The notes beneath the pieces were generated by a model. The model did not search any database, was not told the origin of the DNA, and was given only the letters and a program-made list of their open reading frames with translations. The translations under genes were made by a program, and so were the position numbers. Below, in pieces: positions 51,461-60,078 of a stretch of 64,000 nt of DNA (positions are counted from its first letter, which is position 1; each line of letters opens with the position of its first letter). Source of the DNA: UBA4615 sp046046245 (GTDB taxonomy: Bacteria; Pseudomonadota; Gammaproteobacteria; Burkholderiales; Burkholderiaceae_E); NCBI GenBank assembly GCA_046046245.1, contig JBJOKE010000011.1:62001-126000 (forward strand). The letters run 5' to 3'.

Positions 51461-52072
51461 TCAGAGGCTTGCAAGATCTTCCTCGAGTGTCACCCGAATG
51501 TCGTCGCGGCTGCGGGCCCCGTCGATCCGGATGAAGCGTCCGGGCGCTGCCGCGGCCCGCGCGAGGTAGGCGGCGCGGACCCGGTCGAAGAACGCCGCCG
51601 CCTCGGCCTCGAACCGGTCGGCGGCACGGACCGCCTGGCGCCGCCGGGCCGCGGTCTCGGGGTCCAGGTCGAACAGGTAGGTCCGGTCGGGCTGCAGGTC
51701 GGGGTGGACCCATCGCTCCAGGGTCGCGATGTCGTCGAGCGGCATGCCGCGGCCGCCGCCCTGGTAGGCGACGGTCGAGTCGGTGAAGCGGTCGCAGATC
51801 ACCCACCGGCCTTCGGCGAGAGCCGGCCGGATCACGCGGTCGAGATGGTCCTGTCGTGCGGCGAAGACCAGCAGCGCCTCGACCCGCATCGACATCGGCC
51901 GGTTCAGCACCCAGTCGCGGATCGTCTCGGCCAGCTCGGTGCCGCCCGGCTCGCGCGTGACGACGACCGCGTGGCCGCGTGCGCGCAGCCGCTCGGCGAA
52001 CCAGTCGACGTGGCTGCTCTTGCCGGCGCCGTCGATGCCCTCGAAGGTGACGAAGCGTGCCCGTCGGCTCAC
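51461..52072 (-). CDS. tmk: Thymidylate kinase
   Basis: A 203-residue kinase converting dTMP to dTDP. The P-loop is EGIDGAGKSS, the DRY/H-like motif is DRFTDSTVAYQGGGRG, and a lid region of Arg residues (PETAARRRQAVR) follows. The GTG at 52072 overlaps the stop of mltG (GTGA), which fixes the start. It is expected in every cell and belongs with mltG and holB in one operon. Confidence 0.95.
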   Translation of the reverse strand: MSRRARFVTFEGIDGAGKSSHVDWFAERLRARGHAVVVTREPGGTELAETIRDWVLNRPMSMRVEALLVFAARQDHLDRVIRPALAEGRWVICDRFTDSTVAYQGGGRGMPLDDIATLERWVHPDLQPDRTYLFDLDPETAARRRQAVRAADRFEAEAAAFFDRVRAAYLARAAAAPGRFIRIDGARSRDDIRVTLEEDLASL

Positions 52073-53079
52073 GGCGCGGCCTTCCTCTGGTAGCGGGCCA
52101 CGGCCCGGTTGTGGGCGGCGAGGTCGTTGGAGAATTCGCTGCTGCCGTCGCCGCGGGCGACGAAGTACAGTGCCGTGATCGGCGCCGGATCGAGCGCGGC
52201 GGCGATCGACGCACGGCCGGGCATCGAGATCGGCGTCGGCGTCAGTCCGGTGCGGGTGTAGGTGTTGTACGGCGTGTCCGCGACCAGGTCGCGCCGCCGG
52301 AGGTTGCCGTCGAATGCCTCGCCGAGCCCGTAGATGGTCGTCGGGTCGCTCTGCAGCATCATCCCGCGCTTCAGGCGATTGACGAAGACGGCGGCCACCT
52401 TCGCGCGGTCCTCCTCGCGGCCGGTCTCCTTCTCGACGATCGACGCCATCACAAGCGCCTCGTACGGCGTCCGGTACGGCGGCGGATCCGGGCGCGCCAT
52501 CCGCGCATCCCAGGCGACCTTCAGGTGCGACTGCTGCAGGCGGTAGGCGCGGCGCAGCACCTCGAGGTCCGTCGAGCCGCGCGCGAACGCGTAGGTGTCG
52601 GGCGCGAACAGGCCTTCCGGATGCGACTCCGGGATCCCGAGGCGCGCGAGCAGTTCGGCGTCGGACAGCGCATCGGTCTCGTGCTTCAGGTCCGGATGAC
52701 GCGCCAGCGCCGCGCGCACCTGCCGGAACGTCCAGCCTTCGATCAGGGTCAGGTCGCGCAGCGTGACGTCGCCGCGGGTCAGCCGGTCGAGCAGCGCCCG
52801 CAACGTCAGCGGTGCGGCGAGCTCGTAGTTGCCGGCGCGGATCTTCGGGGCGTCGCCGCGCAGCCGCAGCGCGAGCGAGAACAGCCAGGCCGGCACCTCG
52901 ACGCCCTGCCGGCGCAACGCGGCACCGACCGCGGCACCGGCGGTGCCTCGGTCGATCTCGATCTGGATGCCGGCGGACGCGAGCGCGAGCGGCGCATGCG
53001 CGTAGCGCCACCAGACCCAGCCCGCGGCCGCGGCCGACGCCGCCAGCCCGAGCACCGCCATTGCGAGGAATCGTTTCAT
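52069..53079 (-). CDS. mltG: Endolytic murein transglycosylase MltG (YceG family)
   Basis: A 336-residue inner-membrane protein. One N-terminal anchor (FLAMAVLGLAASAAAAGWVWW) is followed by a LysM-like segment and the YceG catalytic domain. The catalytic Glu is in ASIVEKETGREEDRAKVAAVF, and LQSDPTTIYGLGE is conserved downstream. MltG cuts nascent glycan strands and helps end their elongation. It is the first visible gene of the block and starts 45 bases from the divergent ygfZ. Confidence 0.95.
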   Translation of the reverse strand: MKRFLAMAVLGLAASAAAAGWVWWRYAHAPLALASAGIQIEIDRGTAGAAVGAALRRQGVEVPAWLFSLALRLRGDAPKIRAGNYELAAPLTLRALLDRLTRGDVTLRDLTLIEGWTFRQVRAALARHPDLKHETDALSDAELLARLGIPESHPEGLFAPDTYAFARGSTDLEVLRRAYRLQQSHLKVAWDARMARPDPPPYRTPYEALVMASIVEKETGREEDRAKVAAVFVNRLKRGMMLQSDPTTIYGLGEAFDGNLRRRDLVADTPYNTYTRTGLTPTPISMPGRASIAAALDPAPITALYFVARGDGSSEFSNDLAAHNRAVARYQRKAAP

Positions 53080-53111
53080 GGGGGCCGCATCGGGCCGCAT
53101 TCGGGGCTGCC

Positions 53112-53117
53112 TATAAT
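53112..53117 (+). promoter_or_regulatory. Consensus -10 box (TATAAT) before ygfZ, probable leaderless transcript
   Basis: A perfect TATAAT lies in the 45-base divergent gap. The ygfZ ATG at 53125 is only seven bases after its end, where transcription normally starts. No ribosome site is visible. A leaderless mRNA is the simplest reading; an in-frame ATG at 53131 gives an alternative start. The -35 is poor. Confidence 0.55.
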
Positions 53118-53124
53118 AGCCCGC

Positions 53125-54210
53125 ATGCCGATGCCCACCCTCGCCCCCGCCGCCTTCGACGCCACCGCCGCAGCCGCCCTCGCCCGCGTCGCGGGCGGCG
53201 AGGTCCGCGACGATGCCTGGGGCCCCTGGATCGCGGTCGGGACGGACCTGCTGCCCGACGGCGCATTCGTCGCGCCGCTGTCGGACCTCGGCCTGCTGAC
53301 CGTCGCCGGCGAGGACGCGGCGCGCTTCCTCCACGGCCAGCTGACGAACGACGTCGAGCACCTGGAGCCGGGGGTCGCCCGCTGGGCCGGCTACTGCACC
53401 GCGAAGGGACGGCTGCTGTCCACCTTCCGATACTGGCGCGACGCCGCCGCGATCCGCCTGACCGTCTCGCGGCCGCAGGCGCAGGCACTGGCGAAGCGGC
53501 TGTCGATGTTCGTGCTCCGCGCGAAGGCGAAGGTGACCGACGCGAGCGACGCCCACGCGCTCTTCGGTCTGTGCGGCGTGGCCGCCGCGCAGGCCGCGGC
53601 GCGTGTCTTCGCGCTGGACGTGCCCGGTGCCGACGGCGCCACCGCGGGCGCCGGCGGCACGCACCTCGTCGGTCTGCCGCCGCTGCCCGAGCCGGGCGAC
53701 GGTCCCGGACGTCCGCGATGGCTGCTCGCGGTCCCGGCCGAGCGCGCCGCCGACGCCTGGGGCGCATTGGCGTCGGCCGCAGCGCCGGTGTCGGGTGCGG
53801 CGTGGCGGCGCACCGAGGTGCTCGCGGGCATCCCGCGGATCGTGCCCGGCACCGCCGAGCTGTTCGTCCCGCAGATGCTCAACTTCGAATCCGTGGACGG
53901 CGTCAATTTCCGCAAGGGCTGCTACCCGGGTCAGGAGGTCGTGGCGCGCAGCCAGTACCTCGGCAAGCTCAAGCGCCGGATGTTCGTCGCACACGGCCGC
54001 GGCGCGCCGCCCGCGCCGGGCCGCGACGTGGTGCCCGCCGCCGGCGGCGAGCCCTGCGGGCAGGTGGTGCTCGCGGCGCCGGACGGCGCCGGCGGCTTCG
54101 ACCTGCTGTTCGAGTCGCAGCTTGCCGCGGTCGAGACCGGGTCGGTCGCCGTCGACGGCATCGTGCTCGAGCTGCGCACCCTGCCCTATGTGCTGAAGGC
54201 CATCGATTGA
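53125..54210 (+). CDS. ygfZ: YgfZ/GcvT-type folate-binding protein
   Basis: A 361-residue cytosolic protein of the YgfZ family, which uses tetrahydrofolate to help assemble or repair some iron-sulfur clusters. The invariant motif KGCYPGQEVVAR is present (about residues 263-274). The N-terminal GEDAARFLHGQLTNDVEHL and ARWAGYCTAKGRLLSTFRYW are typical. Divergent from mltG. The stop overlaps the DUF4936 start by four bases (TTGA). Confidence 0.93.
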   Translation: MPMPTLAPAAFDATAAAALARVAGGEVRDDAWGPWIAVGTDLLPDGAFVAPLSDLGLLTVAGEDAARFLHGQLTNDVEHLEPGVARWAGYCTAKGRLLSTFRYWRDAAAIRLTVSRPQAQALAKRLSMFVLRAKAKVTDASDAHALFGLCGVAAAQAAARVFALDVPGADGATAGAGGTHLVGLPPLPEPGDGPGRPRWLLAVPAERAADAWGALASAAAPVSGAAWRRTEVLAGIPRIVPGTAELFVPQMLNFESVDGVNFRKGCYPGQEVVARSQYLGKLKRRMFVAHGRGAPPAPGRDVVPAAGGEPCGQVVLAAPDGAGGFDLLFESQLAAVETGSVAVDGIVLELRTLPYVLKAID

Positions 54211-54575
54211 GCCCGTCGGCGCGCGACGCGGTACCGGCGCGCGTCGAGGTCTACGTCTGGTTCGAGGCCGATCCGACCGACGAGCCGCGGGTGCGTGCAG
54301 CCTTCCTGCGGCTCGCGCAGAGCATGGTCCGCGGCGGCTCGGAGGCCGCCGCCGAGACGCCGCGGCTGCTCCGGCGTCCGGACACGACGATGCGGCCGGA
54401 GGGCCCGCGGGCGACGTGGATGGAGGTCTGGCCGGCGGTGCCGCGGCATGCGGTCGCGGGCTGGGTGGATCGCCTGGCGGCGGCGGCCGCCGACAGCGGC
54501 GCGGCCGCGCTCGCGCGCGGCGGGCGGCACGTCGAGATCTTCGAGCCGGTGGCGTCGGCTCGCGGGGGTCACTGA
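54207..54575 (+). CDS. DUF4936-family protein
   Basis: A 122-residue protein of a small family often found after ygfZ in Burkholderiales. The core reads ARVEVYVWFEADPTDEPRVR, then ETPRLLRRPD and TWMEVWPAVP. The pattern suggests an alpha/beta ferredoxin-like fold. The TTG start overlaps the ygfZ stop, which decides the start. The function is unknown. A strong hairpin lies directly after its stop. Confidence 0.78.
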   Translation: MSPSARDAVPARVEVYVWFEADPTDEPRVRAAFLRLAQSMVRGGSEAAAETPRLLRRPDTTMRPEGPRATWMEVWPAVPRHAVAGWVDRLAAAAADSGAAALARGGRHVEIFEPVASARGGH

Positions 54576-54579
54576 CCCG

Positions 54580-54622
54580 CCCGGGCGCGGCGTCGGCATC
54601 GCCCCCTTTCGCCGCGCCCGGG
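54580..54622. terminator. Strong hairpin between convergent DUF4936 and GNAT genes
   Basis: Perfect 13-bp arms CCCGGGCGCGGCG and CGCCGCGCCCGGG with a 17-base loop. It sits in the 68-base convergent gap and could stop transcription from both sides. No T-tract, apart from CCCTTTC in the loop. Confidence 0.6.
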
Positions 54623-54643
54623 GCGCTGCGGCGAACCGCCCGT

Positions 54644-55078
54644 TCAGCGCAGCCGACGACGCATCGTCCGGTGCGGCACGCCGGTGTCGTCGTACACGGG
54701 TCCTTCGGGGACGAAGCCGTGCTGCTCGTAGAACCCGATCGCATGGACCTGCGACGACAGCGTGACCTCGGGCTCGCCGCGTTCGGCCGCGCAGCGCACC
54801 AGCCGCTCGAGCAGCCGGCCGCCGACGCCCGCCCCGCGGTACGGCGGCAGCACGGCCATCCGGCCGATACGGGCGTCGGGCAGCAGACGCCCGGTGGCCA
54901 CCGGACGCCCGGCGTCGTAGGCGACCGCATGCAGCGAGCCCGCGTCGTGGCCGTCGAACTCCTCGTCGACCGGGAAGCGCTGCTCGTCCACGAAGACGGC
55001 GAGCCGGACCGGCGACGCATCGTCGCGCAGCGCGGTCCAGTCTCCGATCCGCAGCACGGTCTCGGTCCGGCGGCTCAT
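54644..55078 (-). CDS. GNAT-family N-acetyltransferase
   Basis: A 144-residue acetyltransferase. The acetyl-CoA motif A is MAVLPPYRGAGVGGRLLERLV, with the R/Q-x-x-G-x-G/A pattern. FYEQHGFVPEG is the usual closing element and VFVDEQRFPVDEEFDG the N-terminal part, similar to ElaA/YjcF-type members. The substrate is not readable. It is the last gene of the minus-strand run and ends at the bidirectional hairpin. Confidence 0.9.
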   Translation of the reverse strand: MSRRTETVLRIGDWTALRDDASPVRLAVFVDEQRFPVDEEFDGHDAGSLHAVAYDAGRPVATGRLLPDARIGRMAVLPPYRGAGVGGRLLERLVRCAAERGEPEVTLSSQVHAIGFYEQHGFVPEGPVYDDTGVPHRTMRRRLR

Positions 55079-55103
55079 CCGGCGGGATCGTCCGCGGAGG
55101 CCG

Positions 55104-56015
55104 TCAGCCCGGTTCGCCGACGAAGCCGCGGATCAGTGCGGCAACCCGCTCCGGCGCCTCGTGTGCGAGCCAGTGCGAACAGTCGGGCAAACGCTGGACG
55201 GTCAGCGCGGGCACCATCGTCTCGAGCCCGTCGAGCAGGGCCGGCAACAGCGCCTGGTCGCGATCGCCCCAGATCACCAGCGTGGGGACCCGGACGGCGA
55301 AGTCCTTCGGATCGAGGTTCAGGCGCCCGGCCCCGGGGTCGTCGCCGATCGGCGGATAGAGCGGCGAGGCGCGGTAGTAGTTGACGCCGCCGGTGACCGC
55401 ACCCGGCTGGCCCCAGGCCGCGTGATAGGCCGCGCGCGTCGCCGCGTCGAACCACGGCGCCGGCGACACGCCGACGAAGAACCGGTCGAACAGCGCGAAG
55501 TCGTCCTTGGCGAGCGCGTCCTCGGAGCCCGGCTTGCGCAGCCAGTTCATGTAGGCGCTGGCCGCCTGCTGGGCGGGGTCGTGCGCGAGCAGCCTCGCGA
55601 ACGGCACCGGATGCGGCGCGTTGAGGATCACCAGCTTCGAGACCCGCTCGGGCTTCGCGATCGCGAAGGCCCAGGCGGCCGCGCCGCCCCAGTCGTGCGC
55701 GACCACCACCGCACGCTCGTGGCCCAGCGCGCGGATCAGGCCGTCGAAGTCCGCGACCAGCCGATCGGCCCGGTAGGCCTTCACGTCGCCCGGCTTGTCG
55801 GACAGGTTGAAACCGCGCAGGTCGGGCGCGACCGCATGCCAGCGGTCGGCGAACGCGGGCAGCACGTCCTTCCAGGCGTACCAGAACTCGGGAAAGCCGT
55901 GCAGGAACAGCATCAGCGGCGCACCGGGTGTGCCGACCTCGGCGCAGTGCAGCCGGACACCCGGCTGGACCTCGACGAAGCGGCCGGTGCGGATCGACGG
56001 GGCGCCGGCGACCAC
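55104..56015 (-). CDS. Alpha/beta hydrolase, epoxide-hydrolase-like
   Basis: A 303-residue hydrolase. The oxyanion segment LFLHGFPEFWYAWKDVLP and the nucleophile elbow VVAHDWGGAAAW (Asp as nucleophile) are typical of epoxide hydrolases and haloalkane/fluoroacetate dehalogenases. Later DRDQALLP and DCSHWLAHEAPE supply the acid and His. The Tyr residues in the cap (VNYYRASPL) favour epoxide hydrolase. The GTG at 56015 follows the SDR stop by two bases. Confidence 0.88.
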   Translation of the reverse strand: MVAGAPSIRTGRFVEVQPGVRLHCAEVGTPGAPLMLFLHGFPEFWYAWKDVLPAFADRWHAVAPDLRGFNLSDKPGDVKAYRADRLVADFDGLIRALGHERAVVVAHDWGGAAAWAFAIAKPERVSKLVILNAPHPVPFARLLAHDPAQQAASAYMNWLRKPGSEDALAKDDFALFDRFFVGVSPAPWFDAATRAAYHAAWGQPGAVTGGVNYYRASPLYPPIGDDPGAGRLNLDPKDFAVRVPTLVIWGDRDQALLPALLDGLETMVPALTVQRLPDCSHWLAHEAPERVAALIRGFVGEPG

Positions 56016-56017
56016 GG

Positions 56018-56893
56018 TCAGTCCGCCTTCTTCACCGCCACGTCGGGCCTGTAGGTGAACGGATCGGTCGGGTTGCGGCGCTCGACCACGTCGTGCAGCC
56101 GCAGTTCGATCGACGGCATCATCTTCTCGTGCGTGATCACGTAGAAGCGCTCCTCGCGGATCGCGTCGAAGGTGATCGCGCCGACCTGCTCGGCGGTGAT
56201 CTTGCCCGACGACACCGCCTTGTCGAGCTGGGCCTTCAGCGCCTGCTGCGACGGGGTCGGGGGCGCCTCGTTGGCGAGGTCGGCCGGCCGGTTGCGGTCC
56301 GAGGCGTTGATGCCGGTCGGCACGAAGGCCGGGCAGAGCACCGACACGCCGACCTTCGCGTTCACCATCCGAAGGTCGTGGTACAGCGTCTCGGACAGCG
56401 ACACCACCGCGTGCTTCGAGACGTTGTAGACCGCCATCATCTGCGGGTTCACCAGCCCGGCGACCGAGGCGGTGTTGACGATGTGCCCCGGCTCGTCCTG
56501 CGCGAGCAGGATCGGCGTGAACACGCGCACGCCGTGGATCACGCCCCAGACGTTGACGCCGAGCACCCACTCCCAGTCGCGGACCGAGCTCTCCCAGGCG
56601 AGGCCGCCGACGGCGACGCCGGCGTTGTTGAAGAGCAGGTGCGCGCCGCCGAACGCATCGAGCGTTCGTGCGGCGAGCCGCTCGACATCCTCGGCCTTCG
56701 AGACGTCGGTGCGCTCGCCGAAGACCTGCGCGCCCTGTCCTTCGAGCTCGGCGACGGTCGCCGCGAGCGCGTCGGCCTGCACGTCGGCCAGCGCGAGCCT
56801 CATGCCGAGCTTCGCGCCGATCCGGGCGAACTCGCGGCCGAAGCCGCTGCCCGCGCCGGTGATCACCGCGACCTTGCCTGCGAAGTCCTTCAT
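56018..56893 (-). CDS. Short-chain dehydrogenase/reductase
   Basis: A 291-residue SDR. The cofactor loop is TGAGSGFG (family TGxxxGxG), NNAGVAVGG follows, and the catalytic motif is YNVSK (Tyr-x3-Lys) preceded by the Ser of TASVAG. The Asp in LADVQAD suggests NAD. The C-terminal extension (about 240-291) beyond the core is charged and often seen in long-chain-substrate SDRs. It lies between the class II aldolase and hydrolase genes of the lipid operon. Confidence 0.9.
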   Translation of the reverse strand: MKDFAGKVAVITGAGSGFGREFARIGAKLGMRLALADVQADALAATVAELEGQGAQVFGERTDVSKAEDVERLAARTLDAFGGAHLLFNNAGVAVGGLAWESSVRDWEWVLGVNVWGVIHGVRVFTPILLAQDEPGHIVNTASVAGLVNPQMMAVYNVSKHAVVSLSETLYHDLRMVNAKVGVSVLCPAFVPTGINASDRNRPADLANEAPPTPSQQALKAQLDKAVSSGKITAEQVGAITFDAIREERFYVITHEKMMPSIELRLHDVVERRNPTDPFTYRPDVAVKKAD

Positions 56894-56915
56894 CGTCGTG
56901 TCCCGTGTCGGCCGG

Positions 56916-57677
56916 TCACTGGTCGTAGCCGGGGTTGCGCCGATCGAGCTTGCGCTTGAGCGCGGCGAAGACGAAGTCGGTGGGCAGGACGTCGCGCTGG
57001 ACGCCGATGGCGTGACGCACGGTGCCCATCACCGAGTCGCCCACCTCGATCACCTCGCCGCCGGCGAGCGCGCCCACCTGGACCTGGCAGGCCGACTCGA
57101 AGGTGTACATGTAGAGGAAGGCCTCGCCGACGGTGCGGCCGACGGTGAGCAGACCGTGGTTGCGCAGCATCAGGTAGGACGCCTTGCCCAGGTTCGCCTG
57201 CAGCCGCGCCTTCTCGTCGTCGCGGACCGCGATGCCCTCGTAGTCGTGATAGGCGAGCGACTGCAGCACGACGGTCGACTGCTGCGAGATCGGCATCAGG
57301 CCGCGCTTCATCGCCGACACCGCGACGCCCGCGCGGGTGTGCGTGTGGAGCACGCAGCCCGCGTCCTCGCGCACCTCGTGGATCGCGCTGTGGATCACGA
57401 AGCCCGCCGGATTCACCTTGTACGGCGTAGGCATCACCGGCCGGCACTGCATGTCGATCTTCACCAGCGACGACGCGGTGATCTCGTCGAACATCAGGCC
57501 GTAGGGGTTGATCAGGAAATGGTGTTCGGGCCCGGGGATCTTGGCCGAGATGTGGGTGAACACGAGATCGTCCCAGCCGTGCAGGGCGATCAGGCGGTAG
57601 CAGGCGGCGAGGTCGACGCGCAGCTGCCATTCCTGTTCGGACACCTGCGAGCGGACGGAGGCCTGGGGGGCGTTCAT
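56916..57677 (-). CDS. Class II aldolase/adducin family protein
   Basis: A 253-residue protein of the aldolase II fold. The zinc His pair is in CVLHTHTRAGVAV, with a third His region at LRNHGLLTVGRTVGEAF. An acidic residue is contributed by INPYGLMFDEITASSLVKID. Family members are sugar-phosphate aldolases, but many lone copies in catabolic operons have unknown substrates. It is odd inside a beta-oxidation-type operon; a retro-aldol on a beta-hydroxy acid is one option. Confidence 0.9.
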   Translation of the reverse strand: MNAPQASVRSQVSEQEWQLRVDLAACYRLIALHGWDDLVFTHISAKIPGPEHHFLINPYGLMFDEITASSLVKIDMQCRPVMPTPYKVNPAGFVIHSAIHEVREDAGCVLHTHTRAGVAVSAMKRGLMPISQQSTVVLQSLAYHDYEGIAVRDDEKARLQANLGKASYLMLRNHGLLTVGRTVGEAFLYMYTFESACQVQVGALAGGEVIEVGDSVMGTVRHAIGVQRDVLPTDFVFAALKRKLDRRNPGYDQ

Positions 57678-57715
57678 GGTCGTTGTCTCCCTGTCTGGTC
57701 GTGTATGGGGTGGGG

Positions 57716-58717
57716 TCAACCGAGCGACACCAGCTGCTTGCCGAGATTCTCGCCGCGCAGCAGCCCGATGAAGGCGGTGGGGGCGGACTCGAGTCCGGTC
57801 GCGATCGTCTCCCGGTACTTCAGCGAGCCGTCGGCGACCTTCGCCGCCAGCTCGGCGAGCGCCGGCGGCCAGGCGTCGGGCACCTCGGACACGATGAAGC
57901 CCTGGATCCGCAGCCGGTTGATCAGCACCGAGTTGAAGCGATGGACGGGGATCGGCTCGTCGTTGTAGCCGGCGATCAGTCCGCAGACCGCGATCCGGCC
58001 GAAGGCGTTCATCCGGCCGAACACCGCATCGAGCACCGCACCGCCGACGTTCTCGAAGTAGCCGTCGATGCCGTCGGGCGTGACCGCGGCGAGGTCCTGC
58101 TCGAGCCGCCCGGCCTTGTGGTCCACGCAGGCGTCGAAGCCGAAGCCCTCGACGACGAGGCGGCACTTCTCCGGTCCGCCGGCGACGCCGACGACGCGGC
58201 AGCCCTTCGCCTTCGCGAGCTGGCCGACGACCGAGCCGACCGCGCCCGAGGCCGCCGACACGACGACGGTCTCTCCGGCCTTCGGCTCGATGATCCGGTT
58301 CAGTCCGACCCAGGCAGTGACGCCGGGCATGCCCGCCACGCCGAGGAAGGCCTGCATCGGCACCTTCGACGCGTCGACCCTGCGCAGGCCGGTGCCGTCG
58401 GACACGCCGATCTCCTGCCAGCCGAAGCTGCCGACGACGACGTCGCCGACCGCGAACCTGGGGTGCCGGCTCTCGAGCACCTCGCCCACCGTGCCGCCGA
58501 CCATCGTCTCGCCGAGCGCCTGCGGCTTGCGGTAGGACTTGCGGTCGTTCATCGCGCCGCGCATGTACGGGTCGAGCGACAGGAAGCGGTTGCGCACGAG
58601 CAGCTGTCCATTGGCGACGGCAGGGACCGTCAGGGTCTCGAGACGGAAGTGCTCGGGCTTCACCGCGCCGTCGGGGCGGGCGGCGAGGACGATGCGGCGG
58701 TAGGTGCTGGGGCTCAC
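57716..58717 (-). CDS. NADP-dependent MDR oxidoreductase (CurA/leukotriene B4 dehydrogenase type)
   Basis: A 333-residue zinc-free medium-chain reductase. Signatures are RFLSLDPYMRGAMND near the N-terminus, the Rossmann loop VVVSAASGAVGSVVGQLAKA and DGIDGYFENVGGAVLDAV. The family reduces alpha,beta-unsaturated ketones or acyl compounds with NADPH. It lies in the lipid operon, 51 bases downstream of the thioesterase gene's stop. Confidence 0.92.
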   Translation of the reverse strand: MSPSTYRRIVLAARPDGAVKPEHFRLETLTVPAVANGQLLVRNRFLSLDPYMRGAMNDRKSYRKPQALGETMVGGTVGEVLESRHPRFAVGDVVVGSFGWQEIGVSDGTGLRRVDASKVPMQAFLGVAGMPGVTAWVGLNRIIEPKAGETVVVSAASGAVGSVVGQLAKAKGCRVVGVAGGPEKCRLVVEGFGFDACVDHKAGRLEQDLAAVTPDGIDGYFENVGGAVLDAVFGRMNAFGRIAVCGLIAGYNDEPIPVHRFNSVLINRLRIQGFIVSEVPDAWPPALAELAAKVADGSLKYRETIATGLESAPTAFIGLLRGENLGKQLVSLG

Positions 58718-58768
58718 GCGGTCTCCTGGGTCTGTCTGGTTCGTATCGGTCGTGACGATCGTCGTTCG

Positions 58769-59230
58769 TCAGGCATCGGCCGGCTTCTGGGCGGATCCGG
58801 TCTTCGGGATCCAGAGCTTGAACGTCCCGCTCGCCCGGGCCACCAGCCCACCCCGCTCGTCCCGCATCTCGCCCTCGCAGAACATCAGCGAGGTCGCCTT
58901 GTGCACGCACTCGGCCTTGACGGTCAGCCGCCCGGCGCCGGGACGGATGAAGCTCGTCTTCATCTCGACCGTGATGGTGTTGACCGGCGCGTCGTAGTCG
59001 TCCGTGTGCGCGGCACGGCCGGCGATCGCGAGCGCCGCGTCGAGCACGGTCATCACCACGCCGCCGTGCGCGACCTGCATCGAGTTGCACAATTCGGGCC
59101 GCACGGTGATCGCGAGCTCGGAGCGACCCTGGCCGAAGGCGACCAGCTCGACGCCGAGGTGGTCGAGGAACGGAATGCGGCGCCGCTTGCCGTCGGGGAA
59201 CTGCATGTCGAGGCGGGTCCGGGGCGACAC
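58769..59230 (-). CDS. PaaI-family hot-dog thioesterase
   Basis: A 153-residue thioesterase of the 4-hydroxybenzoyl-CoA/PaaI type. The hot-dog core is ELCNSMQVAHGGVVMTVLDAALAIAGRAA, where HGG and the Asp are typical. It would hydrolyse acyl-CoA esters and recycle CoA. It starts four bases after the upstream SDR stop. Confidence 0.88.
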   Translation of the reverse strand: MSPRTRLDMQFPDGKRRRIPFLDHLGVELVAFGQGRSELAITVRPELCNSMQVAHGGVVMTVLDAALAIAGRAAHTDDYDAPVNTITVEMKTSFIRPGAGRLTVKAECVHKATSLMFCEGEMRDERGGLVARASGTFKLWIPKTGSAQKPADA

Positions 59231-59234
59231 TCGG

Positions 59235-60011
59235 TCAGGCCGACATCACGCCGCCGTCGACGGCGAGCACCTGGCCGGTCACGTGGCGACCGGCGTCCGA
59301 GCACAGCAGCAGCGCCGGGCCCTTCAGGTCCTCCGGGCCGCCGAGCCGGCCGAGCGGCGCGTGCGCGGTGAGCTCGTCGCCGACCTTGGCGAGCAGGCCC
59401 CGCGTCATCTTCGTCTCGAAGAACCCGGGTGCGAGCGCATTGACGTTGATGTTGTGCTCGCCCCATTCGGCCGCGAGCGTGCGGGTGAAGTTGATCAGCG
59501 CGCCCTTGGTCGTGTTGTAGCCGATCATCTCGCCCTCGTCGGGACGGTTGCCGCGCAGCCCGGCGATCGACGCGATGTTGAGGATCGCGCCGCGCTTCCT
59601 CGGCAGCATCGAGCGCCGGCCGATCGACTGGGTCAGCAGGAAGACGCCGGTCAGGTTCACGTTCAGCAGCTTCAGCCACGCATCGAACGGATAGTCCTCC
59701 ATCGGCGCGGCCCAGTTGGCGCCGGCGTTGTTGACGAGGATGTCCACGTGGCCGAGCCTCGCGAGCGCCGCGTCGACGAAGGCCGCCACCGAGTCGGGCT
59801 TGCCCATGTCGCCGGGGATCGCGGACGCCGCGATCCCCATCGCCGACAGGTGCGCGACCGCCTGCTCGAGCTCGTCGGCCTTGCGCGCGGTCAGCAGCAC
59901 CTCGGCGCCCATCTCGCCGAGCGCCTCGGCGATCTGAAGGCCGAGACCGCGCGATCCGCCGGTGACGATCGCCTTGCGGCCGGTGAGGTCGAACAGCTGA
60001 CGGACGGACAT
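59235..60011 (-). CDS. Short-chain dehydrogenase/reductase
   Basis: A 258-residue SDR with loop TGGSRGLG, NNAGANWAAPMEDY and the catalytic YNTTK after SIAGL. It ends in TGQVLAVDGGVMSA, as in FabG-type enzymes. The RK pair after the second strand (LTARKADELEQ) suggests NADP. Probably a 3-oxoacyl reductase/3-hydroxyacyl dehydrogenase of the lipid operon. Confidence 0.92.
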   Translation of the reverse strand: MSVRQLFDLTGRKAIVTGGSRGLGLQIAEALGEMGAEVLLTARKADELEQAVAHLSAMGIAASAIPGDMGKPDSVAAFVDAALARLGHVDILVNNAGANWAAPMEDYPFDAWLKLLNVNLTGVFLLTQSIGRRSMLPRKRGAILNIASIAGLRGNRPDEGEMIGYNTTKGALINFTRTLAAEWGEHNINVNALAPGFFETKMTRGLLAKVGDELTAHAPLGRLGGPEDLKGPALLLCSDAGRHVTGQVLAVDGGVMSA

Positions 60012-60078
60012 CGGGACTCCTGCGTGGGGGATCGGTGGGGTCGGATGCGGGTCGGGGGCGGCGCGCAGGCGCGTCCGC

